Assembly: GCA_964605975.1 (NCBI GenBank)
Contig: CAZSER010000001.1
Coordinates: 1-46,330 of the forward strand
DNA length: 46,330 nt
DNA from: JBAYHA01 sp964605975
GTDB lineage: Bacteria > Patescibacteriota > Patescibacteriia > UBA11705 > JABHMO01
Direction of reading: 5' to 3'
The notes below the pieces were generated by a model. The model saw only the letters and a list, made by a program, of their open reading frames with translations, did no database searches and was not told the origin of the DNA. Position 1 is the stretch's first letter. Each line of letters starts with the position of its first letter. Of this stretch, positions 31,187 through 39,460 are shown piece by piece. A program made the translations under genes and the position numbers.

Positions 31187-32171
31187 AGTCCGGGATTTTT
31201 AATTTTTCTATTTTTTTGATAATTTGTTGAAAATTTTCTGGTATTGGAAGTTCGAAAACTTTTTCTTCTTCCTGACAATCAAGAAAAGCTAATTTCTTCG
31301 CCAGAAGTAAAATATGATCAGTTTTTATCGCCGATTTTCCGAACCTTTTTTGACTATAAAGAGAATCCCCAATAATTGGATGATTGATGGCGTTGAGGTG
31401 TACTCTAATTTGATGTGTTCTTCCACTTTTAATTAAAACTTGAAGTAATCCTGCATGAGGATAATTTTTTAAAACTGTATATTCAGTTAAACTTGCTCTT
31501 CCTAAGTTTGAACCAGCAGGGTGGGCGGCCATTTTCCCAGCGCCTTTTTTGCGACTAATTTCAAAATTTATTTCTCCTACTTCATTTTCCATTTTTCCAT
31601 GAACAAGCGCTAGATATTCTTTAACTAACTTTCTAGATTTAAAAATTTTTTTGAAGTGGTCGTAAGCCAGTTGAGTCTTGGCCAAAATTAGTAATCCACT
31701 TACTTCCTTGTCCAAACGATGAACAATCCCTTGTCGAAAACTATGGATATTGCGGGGGTCTTTGATTTTTTTTACTTGAGGAAAATTTTTGTTCAGCCAG
31801 TCAGCTACTGATGGTTCGTGGAGTTTTTCGTTTGCAGGATGAACAATTAAGCCAGCTGGTTTATTAATTACTAAATAGTCATCATTTTCGTAAATTATAG
31901 GAATTTCGTAAACAAATTTTGTACAGGTTTTTTTTGTTTGAATAATTTTTTTATTCGTAGTTGTTTTCTTTGCGATAGGAGCTTCTTTGGTTAATTCAAT
32001 AACATCACCAGTTTTTAAAAATTGGTGAACGGAAGGTTTCTTGTGATTAACCAAAACTAACCCCTTTTTGATAATTTTTTGAATTTGACTTCGGCTTTGT
32101 GATAAATGAGTTAAAAGGAATTTGTCCAAACGCAAACCGATTTCATTTTCGTTAACGGTGATTTTTTTCAT
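31176..32171 (-). CDS. RluD-family pseudouridine synthase with S4 domain
   Basis: A 331-residue 23S rRNA-type pseudouridine synthase. An S4 RNA-binding domain occupies about 8-60 (GLRLDKFLLTHLSQSRSQIQ). The catalytic motif HRLDKEVSGLLILAKT holds the nucleophilic Asp. The ATG at 32171 is preferred because an extended -10 element ends 9 nt upstream, making it leaderless, and because the S4 domain starts there. RluA, RluC and RluD types cannot be separated with certainty; RluD-like fits best. Confidence 0.92.
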   Translation of the reverse strand: MKKITVNENEIGLRLDKFLLTHLSQSRSQIQKIIKKGLVLVNHKKPSVHQFLKTGDVIELTKEAPIAKKTTTNKKIIQTKKTCTKFVYEIPIIYENDDYLVINKPAGLIVHPANEKLHEPSVADWLNKNFPQVKKIKDPRNIHSFRQGIVHRLDKEVSGLLILAKTQLAYDHFKKIFKSRKLVKEYLALVHGKMENEVGEINFEISRKKGAGKMAAHPAGSNLGRASLTEYTVLKNYPHAGLLQVLIKSGRTHQIRVHLNAINHPIIGDSLYSQKRFGKSAIKTDHILLLAKKLAFLDCQEEEKVFELPIPENFQQIIKKIEKLKIPDYVE

Positions 32172-32179
32172 ACTTTGTA

Positions 32180-32208
32180 ATTTTAGCATAAATAAAGCAA
32201 TAATGCAA
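32180..32208 (-). promoter_or_regulatory. Promoter of pseudouridine synthase-gmk operon
   Basis: TTGCAT (32203-32208), 17-nt spacer, TAAAAT (32180-32185) preceded by TGC, on the minus strand. Start near 32173, 2 nt from the ATG. Confidence 0.7.
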
Positions 32209-32213
32209 ATGAA

Positions 32214-32239
32214 AAAACTCGATTTCTAAATCGAGTTTT
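32214..32239 (-). terminator. Terminator of the orphan small-protein gene
   Basis: A 12-bp palindrome AAAACTCGATTT/AAATCGAGTTTT with a very tight loop and T run on the minus strand. Confidence 0.85.
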
Positions 32240-32268
32240 ATTGAAAATTAAAGTTCGTCAAATTTTTA

Positions 32269-32637
32269 TTATTCCCACAGATTTTCACTGGTTTTATTCG
32301 CCGTGCTTGGTTCTTCTGTTGTTTCATAAACCAAAATCACATAAAACATTTCTCCATTTCTAAGGTCAATATCATGTCCCAAAATGACTTGCGAAATTAA
32401 GCCATCCACAGAGAGGTTTATTTTAAAACCTTCTTTTAAATATATTTTTCTTTTTAGTTTTTCTCCGTTTTTACATTGAACAACAACTTGTTTCTCTTGA
32501 AGTTTCCTTTTTTTTAAGTAGTCATTTAAAAGGTCAATTTTATAAATAACAGAAGATTCTTCCTGTCCAGAGAACTCCAGGACTCCCAGATTTTTGTCAA
32601 AAATGACTTTTTGTCTGGTAAACTTATAATTTGGCAT
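32269..32637 (-). CDS. Unknown small protein
   Basis: A 122-residue protein of unknown family, beta-rich in appearance, with no signal peptide or membrane helix (starts MPNYKFTRQKVIFDKN, ends in a polar tail). It stands alone with its own promoter, terminator and a strong GGAGG site 8 nt before the ATG. These traits match the small-protein cassette at 12676-14157, though I see no clear sequence similarity. Confidence 0.65.
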   Translation of the reverse strand: MPNYKFTRQKVIFDKNLGVLEFSGQEESSVIYKIDLLNDYLKKRKLQEKQVVVQCKNGEKLKRKIYLKEGFKINLSVDGLISQVILGHDIDLRNGEMFYVILVYETTEEPSTANKTSENLWE

Positions 32638-32670
32638 GATTAAACCTCCATAAAAAGAACAATAAAATAA

Positions 32671-32699
32671 AGGTTATAACAAAAAAAAGAGGTTGTCAA
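32671..32699 (-). promoter_or_regulatory. Promoter of the orphan small-protein gene
   Basis: TTGACA (32694-32699) on the minus strand with TAACCT (32671-32676) at 17 nt, or TATAAC at 15 nt. Confidence 0.6.
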
Positions 32700-32780
32700 T
32701 AGTCAATTGTTGGCTTAATTTCTTTTAAAAAATAGCTAGTGATGTTAAATTTAGGGGAATTTTTGTGAAGAAAAATTTTA

Positions 32781-32809
32781 TTGCAATTTATCTTAAATTT
32801 AGATATAAT
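32781..32809 (+). promoter_or_regulatory. Promoter of aspS
   Basis: TTGCAA (32781-32786), 17-nt spacer, TATAAT (32804-32809). Start near 32816, leader about 19 nt, no Shine-Dalgarno. Confidence 0.72.
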
Positions 32810-32834
32810 AAATTCATAAATTAATAGAAATTTT

Positions 32835-34175
32835 ATGTCAAGAATTTTAAATTTGGAAAGCAAAAACTTTATTGGACAAGAAGTTTTGATTAAGGGCTGG
32901 GTGAGTAATCGTCGAAACATGGGTAAAATTGCTTTTTTGGATATGCGGGATCGTTCGGGGATTTTACAAGTGGTGGTTGTTCCGGCGGAACTAGATGAAG
33001 ATTCTCAAAATTTAATTTCGGAAATAAGATCGGAATATGTTTTGGAAATTAGAGGTATTGTTAATGAACGGGGAGAAAAACAAAAAAATACGGATTTGCC
33101 AACAGGTTTAGTGGAACTTTTGGCCAAGAAAATTAAAATTTTAAGTCGAGCAGAAACTTTGCCTTATGATTTAAGTACCGAAATGAGGACAGATACTTAT
33201 TTAGACAATTTGCCACTTAATTTACGAGAAGAAAAAAAACAGGCGATTTTTAAAATTCAAAGTGAGTTGATTGCTGGTTTTCGTGATCATTTAGATAGCA
33301 ATGGATTTACCGAATTTCAATCTCCCAAAATTGTGGCCGGAGCGACAGAAGGCGGAGCTAATGTCTTTACCGTTAACTATTTTGGACGCAAGGCTTATTT
33401 GGGGCAGTCACCACAGTTTTACAAGCAGATAATGGTGGGAGTTTTTGAAAGAGTTTATACTACTGGAAATGTTTATCGTGCCGAAGAACATGATACCAAT
33501 AGACATATTAATGAATATACCAGTTTGGATTTTGAAATGGGTTTTATTGATGATTATACGGAGGTAATGCAAATGGTTTATCAAACAGTTTTTGAGATGA
33601 TGAGTAGAGTTCGGCAAAACTGTTCTACTGAAATAAAAATGCTTCAAGCAACAATGCCAGAGATGCCAGAAAAATATCCGGTATTAAAACTAAAAGAAGC
33701 GCAAAAAATTTTGGAAAATAAATATGGGGAGAAGGGAGTTCTCGACGAACCAGATTTAGAACCTCATCAAGAAAGATTATTAGGGCAATATGCCAAAGAA
33801 AATTTTAATTCGGATTTTATTTTTATTACGCATTATCCCGTTGCTAAAAGACCAATGTACACAATGGAAGATCCAAATGATCCTGGTTTTACCAAAAGTT
33901 TTGATTTGCTTTTTCGGGGGACGGAAATTGTTACTGGAAGTCAAAGAATAAATGAGTATGATAATTTAGTGAAAAATATGGAAAAGTTTGGGTTAAATCC
34001 GGCAGATTTTCAATATTATTTACAAGCTTTTAAATATGGGATGCCACCGGAAGGAGGGATTGGTATGGGATTAGAAAGAGTCACTTGGCAACTTTTGGGG
34101 TTAGATAATATCAAAAAAGCTACACTTTTTCCTCGGGATCAAGTTAGAATTGATGAACTGTTATCCGAGAAATAG
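32835..34175 (+). CDS. aspS: Aspartyl-tRNA synthetase, archaeal type
   Basis: A 446-residue class IIb synthetase. An OB-fold anticodon domain (about 15-105, GWVSNRRNMGKIAFLDMRD) precedes the catalytic core. The core has YLGQSPQFYKQIMVG, motif 2 around VYRAEEHDTNRHINEY and motif 3 GIGMGLERVTWQLL. It lacks the large GAD insertion of the ordinary bacterial AspRS (~590 residues) and reads like the short archaeal form. Such enzymes may also charge tRNA-Asn, feeding GatCAB; no gat genes are in the window, so specificity stays open. An AsnRS is less likely. Confidence 0.88.
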   Translation: MSRILNLESKNFIGQEVLIKGWVSNRRNMGKIAFLDMRDRSGILQVVVVPAELDEDSQNLISEIRSEYVLEIRGIVNERGEKQKNTDLPTGLVELLAKKIKILSRAETLPYDLSTEMRTDTYLDNLPLNLREEKKQAIFKIQSELIAGFRDHLDSNGFTEFQSPKIVAGATEGGANVFTVNYFGRKAYLGQSPQFYKQIMVGVFERVYTTGNVYRAEEHDTNRHINEYTSLDFEMGFIDDYTEVMQMVYQTVFEMMSRVRQNCSTEIKMLQATMPEMPEKYPVLKLKEAQKILENKYGEKGVLDEPDLEPHQERLLGQYAKENFNSDFIFITHYPVAKRPMYTMEDPNDPGFTKSFDLLFRGTEIVTGSQRINEYDNLVKNMEKFGLNPADFQYYLQAFKYGMPPEGGIGMGLERVTWQLLGLDNIKKATLFPRDQVRIDELLSEK

Positions 34176-34222
34176 TTTTTTTGAAAAATTTTGATTATGT
34201 TGTCATCTTGATTTTCTTTCTC

Positions 34223-34329
34223 TTTTGTCATATCGACCGAGTGAACACTAGTGAACGAGTGGATAGATTTCATGTTTGCAGTTTACCAATTTGAGATTTC
34301 TCCATTACAGTCGAAATGACAAATTGGGG
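34223..34329. repeat. Dispersed palindromic repeat, copy 2
   Basis: About 107 nt with outer arms TTTGTCATATCGAC and GTCGAAATGACAAA, and the inner blocks GCAGTTTAC and TTGAGATTTCTC shared with the reverse complement of copy 1 at 21312-21413. It also holds a GTGAAC direct repeat. It fills the gap between aspS and the next gene; no coding sequence is visible. Confidence 0.8.
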
Positions 34330-34397
34330 AGTTCTTTATCTTTTTGTTCTTTTAGGACTTTTCGATTTAAGTGATAAACTACTGTTTTTTTATTGTT

Positions 34398-34703
34398 ATG
34401 AAATTTTCTGTTTTGCAAAAAGAAATTTTACTTTCGTGTTATAATAGAGGTGACAAAAAAATAAATCGCCGAGTTTTTGAACTTTTTTGCCAACAAAAAA
34501 GTCATGCCAAAGAAAGTTTGCGAGTAAAAATTTTAACCCAAAGTTTGGAAAATTTAATCGAGAAAAATTTACTAATTGGTTATGGAATCAGAACTCCGAA
34601 AAAGTGGTTTTTGCAAGCCGTTTCATTAACTAAACAAGGTCATAAAATCAGCAAAAAACTTTTTTCTGAACAGTTAAAACTGAAACTTGGTTTTCGGAAG
34701 TGA
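34398..34703 (+). CDS. Small winged-helix-like protein
   Basis: A 101-residue basic protein, taken to start at ATG 34398 (MKFSVLQKEILLSCYNRG). The pattern of helices and the ending KKWFLQAVSLTKQGHKISKKLF resemble a winged helix-turn-helix, so it may bind DNA. It lies 43 nt upstream of scpA and may be co-transcribed with it. The frame extends back to a GTG at 34371 without support. Family assignment is tentative. Confidence 0.55.
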   Translation: MKFSVLQKEILLSCYNRGDKKINRRVFELFCQQKSHAKESLRVKILTQSLENLIEKNLLIGYGIRTPKKWFLQAVSLTKQGHKISKKLFSEQLKLKLGFRK

Positions 34704-34746
34704 CTGTTTTTTTAAGACAAATAAAGATTAAGGGATAAAAATAAAA

Positions 34747-35436
34747 ATGTTGGAAATAAAAATGGAAAAATTTAATGGTCCTTTGGATTTACTATTGCAG
34801 TTGATTGAGAAGGACAAATTAGAAATTACCGAAATTTCTTTGGCTCAAGTGACGGAAGAATATTTGCTTAAAATAGAAGGGATGATCGATATTAATCCGG
34901 AAGATTTGGCCGATTTTTTGATTGTCGCCACGCGTTTATTATTATTGAAGTCGAGGGCAATTTTACCGGTATTAGAAGATGATGAATCTATTGATGATTT
35001 ACAAAAGCAGTTAAAAATGTACAAAGAGTTTGTCGAGGCTAGTAAAAAAATTTTATTGAGGTTAAAAGAAGGGAAGGTCTCTTTTGCTAGAAATAAGATG
35101 CCAATGAAGACGGAAATAAAATTTTCACCAGGGCAAAAGATTACGGAACAAAAATTGAGGGAAGCTTTTTTACAGGTTTTAAAAAAGCTTGACCCTTTGG
35201 TTAAAATCCCCAAACAGATAATTGAAAAAACGGTGACATTGCAACAGAAAATTTTTGATCTTAAAAATTTTCTGCAAAACAGCAAAAAGATTGGATTTCG
35301 AGATTTGGTTAGTAAATCCGAAAACAAGACGGAAGTGATTATGAATTTTTTGGCGATTTTGGAACTTTTAAAACAAAAAGAACTAAGAGTTCGTCAGGGG
35401 AATTTATTTGAAGATATCATTATTGAAAAAAATTAA
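34747..35436 (+). CDS. scpA: Segregation and condensation protein A
   Basis: A 229-residue kleisin that links the SMC heads. The conserved N-terminus FNGPLDLLLQLIEKDKLEI is clear, with DLADFLIVATRLLLLKSR after it and a winged-helix C-terminus ending RVRQGNLFEDI. It is 2 nt upstream of scpB. The smc gene is not in the window. Confidence 0.94.
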   Translation: MLEIKMEKFNGPLDLLLQLIEKDKLEITEISLAQVTEEYLLKIEGMIDINPEDLADFLIVATRLLLLKSRAILPVLEDDESIDDLQKQLKMYKEFVEASKKILLRLKEGKVSFARNKMPMKTEIKFSPGQKITEQKLREAFLQVLKKLDPLVKIPKQIIEKTVTLQQKIFDLKNFLQNSKKIGFRDLVSKSENKTEVIMNFLAILELLKQKELRVRQGNLFEDIIIEKN

Positions 35437-35438
35437 TT

Positions 35439-35999
35439 ATGTTTAAGAAAAAAATAGAAAGTTTGTTATTTGCATCCGCAAAACCTTTGAGTAGGAATTT
35501 TTTCATTAAATTTTTCCGTTCACAAGAAGAAATTATTTCTACAGAACAGTTAGAGATTTTTATTTCGGACTTAAAGAGAAAATATAATGAAGATTCCGAG
35601 AGTGGGATTGTTATTGTTGAAGCTGGTGATGGTTGGCAAATGGTGACTAGCGGTGATTGTTCCGAAACCGTTAAAATGTTGATAAAAGATGAAACAGTAG
35701 GGGAACTTACTCCGGCGTCATTAGAAACTTTGACGGTAATTGCTTATCGAGGTCCGATTGCAAAAGCGGAATTAGAGCAAATTAGAGGTGTTAACTGCTC
35801 TTTGATTTTACGAAATTTATTAATTAGAGGACTGATTATTGCCAAAGAAGACATTTCCAAAAACAAAGTTTATTATCAGGTGACTATTGAGTTTTTAAAA
35901 TATTTAGGATTAAATTCAGTCAATGAATTGCCAGACTTTGCTAAGTTAAGTCAAGCTACAGATTTACAAGCATATTTAGATCAGTCGATGAAGGAATAA
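35439..35999 (+). CDS. scpB: Segregation and condensation protein B
   Basis: A 186-residue partner of ScpA with two winged-helix domains. Signature text: IESLLFASAKPLS, then LTPASLETLTVIAYRGPIAKAELEQIRGVN. The C-terminus (KYLGLNSVNELPDF) is the family's usual end. It is in an operon with scpA. After it, about 150 nt lack a convincing gene. Confidence 0.94.
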   Translation: MFKKKIESLLFASAKPLSRNFFIKFFRSQEEIISTEQLEIFISDLKRKYNEDSESGIVIVEAGDGWQMVTSGDCSETVKMLIKDETVGELTPASLETLTVIAYRGPIAKAELEQIRGVNCSLILRNLLIRGLIIAKEDISKNKVYYQVTIEFLKYLGLNSVNELPDFAKLSQATDLQAYLDQSMKE

Positions 36000-36152
36000 G
36001 GGTAAGATAAAAAATGAAGAAAATTTTTGGCAGAAAAAGATTTATATTTGTTGATTTTTTAAAAATTGGGAGAGTGGGGTTTGTTAAAATTCAGTAGTTC
36101 TTGATTAAATGTTTCGCTTTGTAATTAAGTTTATAATTTATTTTTTTAAAAA

Positions 36153-37058
36153 ATGTTATTTAAGTTATTAGTGTTACTTTCTTTTGCCGGAGGAACTTTC
36201 TTGTCCGGTAATGTTATGGATCACTATTTTTCTATTTCTGGAATTGATAAACAAGTAGCTCCAAACAAGGTTGATGAAAAAAATTTAGGAGTGATAGTTT
36301 CGGCTGAAAAGTTTATTGCGATTGATGTTCGTAGTGGTAAGGTTTTATTACAAAAGGATCCTGATAAAAAACAACCAATTGCTAGTTTAACAAAATTATT
36401 AACGGCACTGGTAATTGCTGATTTGGAAAATATTGAATGGAATAAGCGGGTTGAACTTATTGAGCAAGATGAAACGGTCGGAGCAATGCCTCATCTCTAT
36501 CGTGGAGAAGAAGTGTCTTTTGAGGATCTTTTTTACTCTGCTTTGGTTAGCTCGGATAATAATTCAATTATTGCAATGATTAGATCCTTGGGGATTTCAA
36601 GATCTGAATTTATAGAAATGATGAATAACAAAGCGCAGGATTTAGAGATGTTTGATTCTGTCTTTGATGATCCAACGGGATTATCAAAACAAAATATTTC
36701 CACTGCTTATGATGTTGCTAAATTAGTTTATTCGGCTATGAAAAATGACAAAATAGCAGAGGCCGTTTTGAGCAAAAGTCACACTATTTTTTTTGCGGAA
36801 AAAAATAAAAAAAGGATTTTACGAAATACCGATATTTTATTAAACAGTTTTCTTAATAATGAAAACTATGGTTATGATTTTTTGGGGGGAAAGACCGGAT
36901 TTATTCCTGAGGCCGGATATTGTTTGGGAGTAAAAATTTCCAAAAACGGTTATCCTGTTGTTATTATTGTCTTAGATAGTGAAAGTATTGAGAGTAGATT
37001 TAATGATGTTAAAGTTATTGCTGATTGGGTTTTCGAAAATTATAATTGGCCAAAATAA
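36153..37058 (+). CDS. D-alanyl-D-alanine carboxypeptidase, S11 family
   Basis: A 301-residue PBP5-like enzyme that trims peptidoglycan side chains. An N-terminal hydrophobic segment (about 1-20) directs export. The three active-site motifs are present: SLTK (78-81), SDN (135-137) and KTG near 248. It lacks the C-terminal domain and amphipathic helix of E. coli DacA. A TATAAT at 36132-36137 lies 15 nt before the ATG without a clear -35. The next gene, a GT4 enzyme, starts 3 nt after its stop. Confidence 0.9.
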   Translation: MLFKLLVLLSFAGGTFLSGNVMDHYFSISGIDKQVAPNKVDEKNLGVIVSAEKFIAIDVRSGKVLLQKDPDKKQPIASLTKLLTALVIADLENIEWNKRVELIEQDETVGAMPHLYRGEEVSFEDLFYSALVSSDNNSIIAMIRSLGISRSEFIEMMNNKAQDLEMFDSVFDDPTGLSKQNISTAYDVAKLVYSAMKNDKIAEAVLSKSHTIFFAEKNKKRILRNTDILLNSFLNNENYGYDFLGGKTGFIPEAGYCLGVKISKNGYPVVIIVLDSESIESRFNDVKVIADWVFENYNWPK

Positions 37059-37061
37059 ATT

Positions 37062-38219
37062 ATGCGTTTTGGTATTGATTGCCGAAATTTTTACGATGTC
37101 CAAAACAATTCCGGAGCCGGAATTGAGCGTTATGTTTATCATTTGGTAAGAAATATTTTGCGTCTGCATCGAGCAGACGATTTTGTTCTTTTTTTTCGTC
37201 CGGATATTAGTTCTCTGACAATAAAAAAAGTTAAAGAAGATCATTCTCGAGTAAAAATAGTAAAAGTTGGACAACCGAATAAAAAAATTCCCTTTTGGGA
37301 TAATCATGTCCATTTTTCTCGTATTTTAAAAAAAGAAAAATTAGATGTTGTCTTGTTTCCGGCTAATGTTGTCCCTTTTTTTTATCGTCAAAAAAGCATT
37401 GTAGTTATACATGATTTGGCAATTTATTCTCATCCCGAGTGGTTTCCTGAGAAACAAAGTTTTGCTAAAAATTTTTTAGTCCCAAATTCATTAAAAAAGG
37501 CAACGGCTATTATTACCGTTTCTAATAATACCAAAAATGATATTATTAAAATTTTTGGATTAGATGGGAAAAAAATAAAGGTTATTTATCCGGGAGTTAC
37601 TATCAAGGATAACTATACCGATATGGATTTTTTGGCAACAAAAAGAAAATTTTCTTTAAAAGAAGAGTTTATTTTGTTTTTGGGCACAATAGAACCACGG
37701 AAGAACATTATGGGCTTACTAGAGGAATTTATTGGTTTTTGTGAAGAAAATAAAAATCAAAAAATCCAGCTTGTTTTGGCCGGATCTCAAGGATGGATTT
37801 ATCAATCAATAATGGATAAAATAAGAAATATTAATGCAAATAAAGAAAAAAAATTAATCCATTATTTGGGAAGAATTGGCAACCGAGAACGAAATATTTT
37901 ATTAAAAAATTGTCGATTATTTATTTATCCTTCTTTTTATGAGGGATTTGGTTTTCCCGTGGTTGAAGCAATGGCTTTGGGCGCACCGGTGATCTGTTCT
38001 AATAATTCTTCTTTGGGAGAAATAGCTGATGGACATTCTTTGACTATAGATGTTTTCCAAAAAGGAGAAATAAAAAAAGCGATAGAAGAATTAGTTCTAA
38101 ATAACAGTTTACGAGAAAAATATCGTCAACAAGGATTTCTACGGGCAAGGGATTTCTCTTGGAAAAGTTCGGCTAATAAAGTTTTGCAAATGATGATTGA
38201 TATTGGCAAAAAAAAATAA
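37062..38219 (+). CDS. GT4 family glycosyltransferase
   Basis: A 385-residue GT-B enzyme, the fourth in the window. The N-terminus (MRFGIDCRNFYDV) is followed by a glycine loop GAGIERYVYHLV. The donor domain has LFLGTIEPRKNIMGLLEEF and YPSFYEGFGFPVVEAMALG. It follows the carboxypeptidase gene by 3 nt and ends 5 nt from the convergent phosphoesterase gene with no visible terminator. Substrates unknown. Confidence 0.88.
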   Translation: MRFGIDCRNFYDVQNNSGAGIERYVYHLVRNILRLHRADDFVLFFRPDISSLTIKKVKEDHSRVKIVKVGQPNKKIPFWDNHVHFSRILKKEKLDVVLFPANVVPFFYRQKSIVVIHDLAIYSHPEWFPEKQSFAKNFLVPNSLKKATAIITVSNNTKNDIIKIFGLDGKKIKVIYPGVTIKDNYTDMDFLATKRKFSLKEEFILFLGTIEPRKNIMGLLEEFIGFCEENKNQKIQLVLAGSQGWIYQSIMDKIRNINANKEKKLIHYLGRIGNRERNILLKNCRLFIYPSFYEGFGFPVVEAMALGAPVICSNNSSLGEIADGHSLTIDVFQKGEIKKAIEELVLNNSLREKYRQQGFLRARDFSWKSSANKVLQMMIDIGKKK

Positions 38220-38224
38220 AATTT

Positions 38225-39169
38225 TTAGAGATCAATATTTAGAACAGATATTTCGGGGGGCACAAAAAGTCTGGCGCGTGCTCCGCTTTCTCCTAGTCCT
38301 TGTGAAATAAAAAGTTGCAAGTTTGAAAAATTGAAAAGACCACGATCATATTTTTGACCTAATTTAGTCGGTATTTTTGCTAGACTTCCCCAAAATGGCA
38401 AGCGGAACTGTCCGCCATGCGTATGTCCAGAAATAACAAGGTCAAATTTTTTTTCTAATGGTAATAAAACAATTTCTGGATTATGAGAAATCAGTACTGT
38501 TTTCTGGCGCGGATCACATTTTTCATAAGCAGTTAAAAAGTTCGCTTTTCCTGTCCAAAAGTCAATAATTCCAGCGATATTTATTTTTTGGTTTTTTACA
38601 GTTACAACTTGGCAGTTGTTATCTAGCACTGTAATATTGTTTTCAAAAAAAAAGGTCCTGGTGTTAGCAGAAAGATCTTGAAATTTTGGATCAGCAAAAA
38701 ATCCTTGATTATATTCATGGTTTCCCATTACGGCAAAAGTGGGGAATAGGGAACTAATTTTTGATAGGGGGAAAAGTAGTTCAGTGGAGTTAATTTTTCC
38801 ATCAACATAATCTCCACCCAAAATAACAATATCTGGTTGTAGTTTGATAACTTTTTTTACAATACGATTTAAGAAAAAGGCAGATTTATAGTTTCCTAAA
38901 TGAAGATCAGTAAGAACAATCAAGCGGATATTTTCATTCTGGATTGTCTGGCCGAATTTAATAGGGTATTCTTTGCTGGTAATAATTTTTGGTTCGACAA
39001 AGGAACCATAGAAGGTTAAAAGTAAAACTATTAGAGAAAGTGAAAAAAATAGCCACAAGAAAAAATTTTTTCCTTGGCCGGTTTTTTTGGCATTATGCCA
39101 AAAAAACCGGACTAATCCGCTACTGGTTAAAATTATTAAAATAATCCAAAAATCAAAAAAATAACGCAT
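38225..39169 (-). CDS. Membrane-anchored metallophosphoesterase, YkuE-like
   Basis: A 314-residue protein with two transmembrane helices (about 7-22 and 36-56) and a calcineurin-type phosphoesterase domain. Metal-binding motifs are all visible: TDLHLG, GGDYVDG, GNHEYN, SHNPE and SGHTHGGQF. The family includes YkuE, and the substrate is probably a phosphoester at the membrane surface, such as a lipid headgroup. It has its own promoter, just downstream of the tRNA terminator. Confidence 0.9.
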   Translation of the reverse strand: MRYFFDFWIILIILTSSGLVRFFWHNAKKTGQGKNFFLWLFFSLSLIVLLLTFYGSFVEPKIITSKEYPIKFGQTIQNENIRLIVLTDLHLGNYKSAFFLNRIVKKVIKLQPDIVILGGDYVDGKINSTELLFPLSKISSLFPTFAVMGNHEYNQGFFADPKFQDLSANTRTFFFENNITVLDNNCQVVTVKNQKINIAGIIDFWTGKANFLTAYEKCDPRQKTVLISHNPEIVLLPLEKKFDLVISGHTHGGQFRLPFWGSLAKIPTKLGQKYDRGLFNFSNLQLFISQGLGESGARARLFVPPEISVLNIDL

Positions 39170-39190
39170 AAAATAAAACTTTATATTTAC

Positions 39191-39219
39191 AGTTTAACAG
39201 AAAAAAATTTTTGAAACAA
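39191..39219 (-). promoter_or_regulatory. Promoter of metallophosphoesterase gene
   Basis: TTGTTT (39214-39219), 17-nt spacer and TGTTAAACT (hexamer 39191-39196) on the minus strand. Start near 39184. Confidence 0.55.
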
Positions 39220-39222
39220 AAA

Positions 39223-39244
39223 AAACGGAGAAAAATATCCGTTT
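39223..39244 (-). terminator. Terminator after tRNA (CAU)
   Basis: A 7-bp stem AAACGGA/TCCGTTT with an 8-nt loop, followed by a T run on the minus strand, 5 nt past the tRNA 3' end. Confidence 0.82.
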
Positions 39245-39248
39245 GCTT

Positions 39249-39325
39249 TGGTACCAGGGGGCGGGATCGAACCGCCGACCTAGGGGTTATGATTCCCTCG
39301 CTCTAACCAACTGAGCTACACTACC
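39249..39325 (-). tRNA. tRNA with CAU anticodon (Met or Ile2), aberrant acceptor stem
   Basis: A 77-nt tRNA with encoded CCA. D arm GCTC/GAGC, anticodon loop ATCATAA (anticodon CAU) and T arm GGCGG-TTCGATC-CCGCC are regular. The acceptor stem is not: GGTAGTG faces CCCTGGT, with mismatches at 2-71 and 6-67 and wobble pairs at 1-72 and 3-70. An A-C mismatch also closes the anticodon stem. It is distinct from the initiator next to it. Elongator Met and lysidine-modified Ile cannot be separated by eye. Confidence 0.78.
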
Positions 39326-39427
39326 AATTACTACAAGATTTTACTATTTCAAACCGGTAATGTAAAGCATAGCTTACTATTGGCGATGCAAATTAAAGAT
39401 TAAAATCTCTTGTTTTACACAAAAAAT

Positions 39428-39442
39428 CACCGTTTCACGGTG
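39428..39442 (-). terminator. Probable terminator between tRNA units
   Basis: A 5-bp stem CACCG/CGGTG with a 5-nt loop, followed on the minus strand by a T run, just beyond the assembly gap. It would end the tRNA-Leu/tRNA-fMet transcript. Confidence 0.6.
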
Positions 39443-39450
39443 TTTTTAAA

Positions 39451-39460
39451 NNNNNNNNNN
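39451..39460. other. Assembly gap (10 N)
   Basis: Ten unknown bases, almost certainly a scaffold placeholder. The gap cuts the initiator tRNA, so its real length is unknown. Confidence 0.98.

Noticed and set aside
36014..36097. 27-codon frame between scpB and the carboxypeptidase gene
   Set aside because: No Shine-Dalgarno, promoter or recognisable sequence; short enough to be chance.
38220..38224. Terminator between the convergent GT4 and phosphoesterase genes
   Set aside because: Only 5 nt separate the stop codons and no hairpin was found there.
39428..39442. GTTTCACGG resembling half of a parS site near parAB
   Set aside because: It is part of a hairpin with a T tail and lacks the second half of the TGTTTCACGTGAAACA palindrome, so a terminator explains it.
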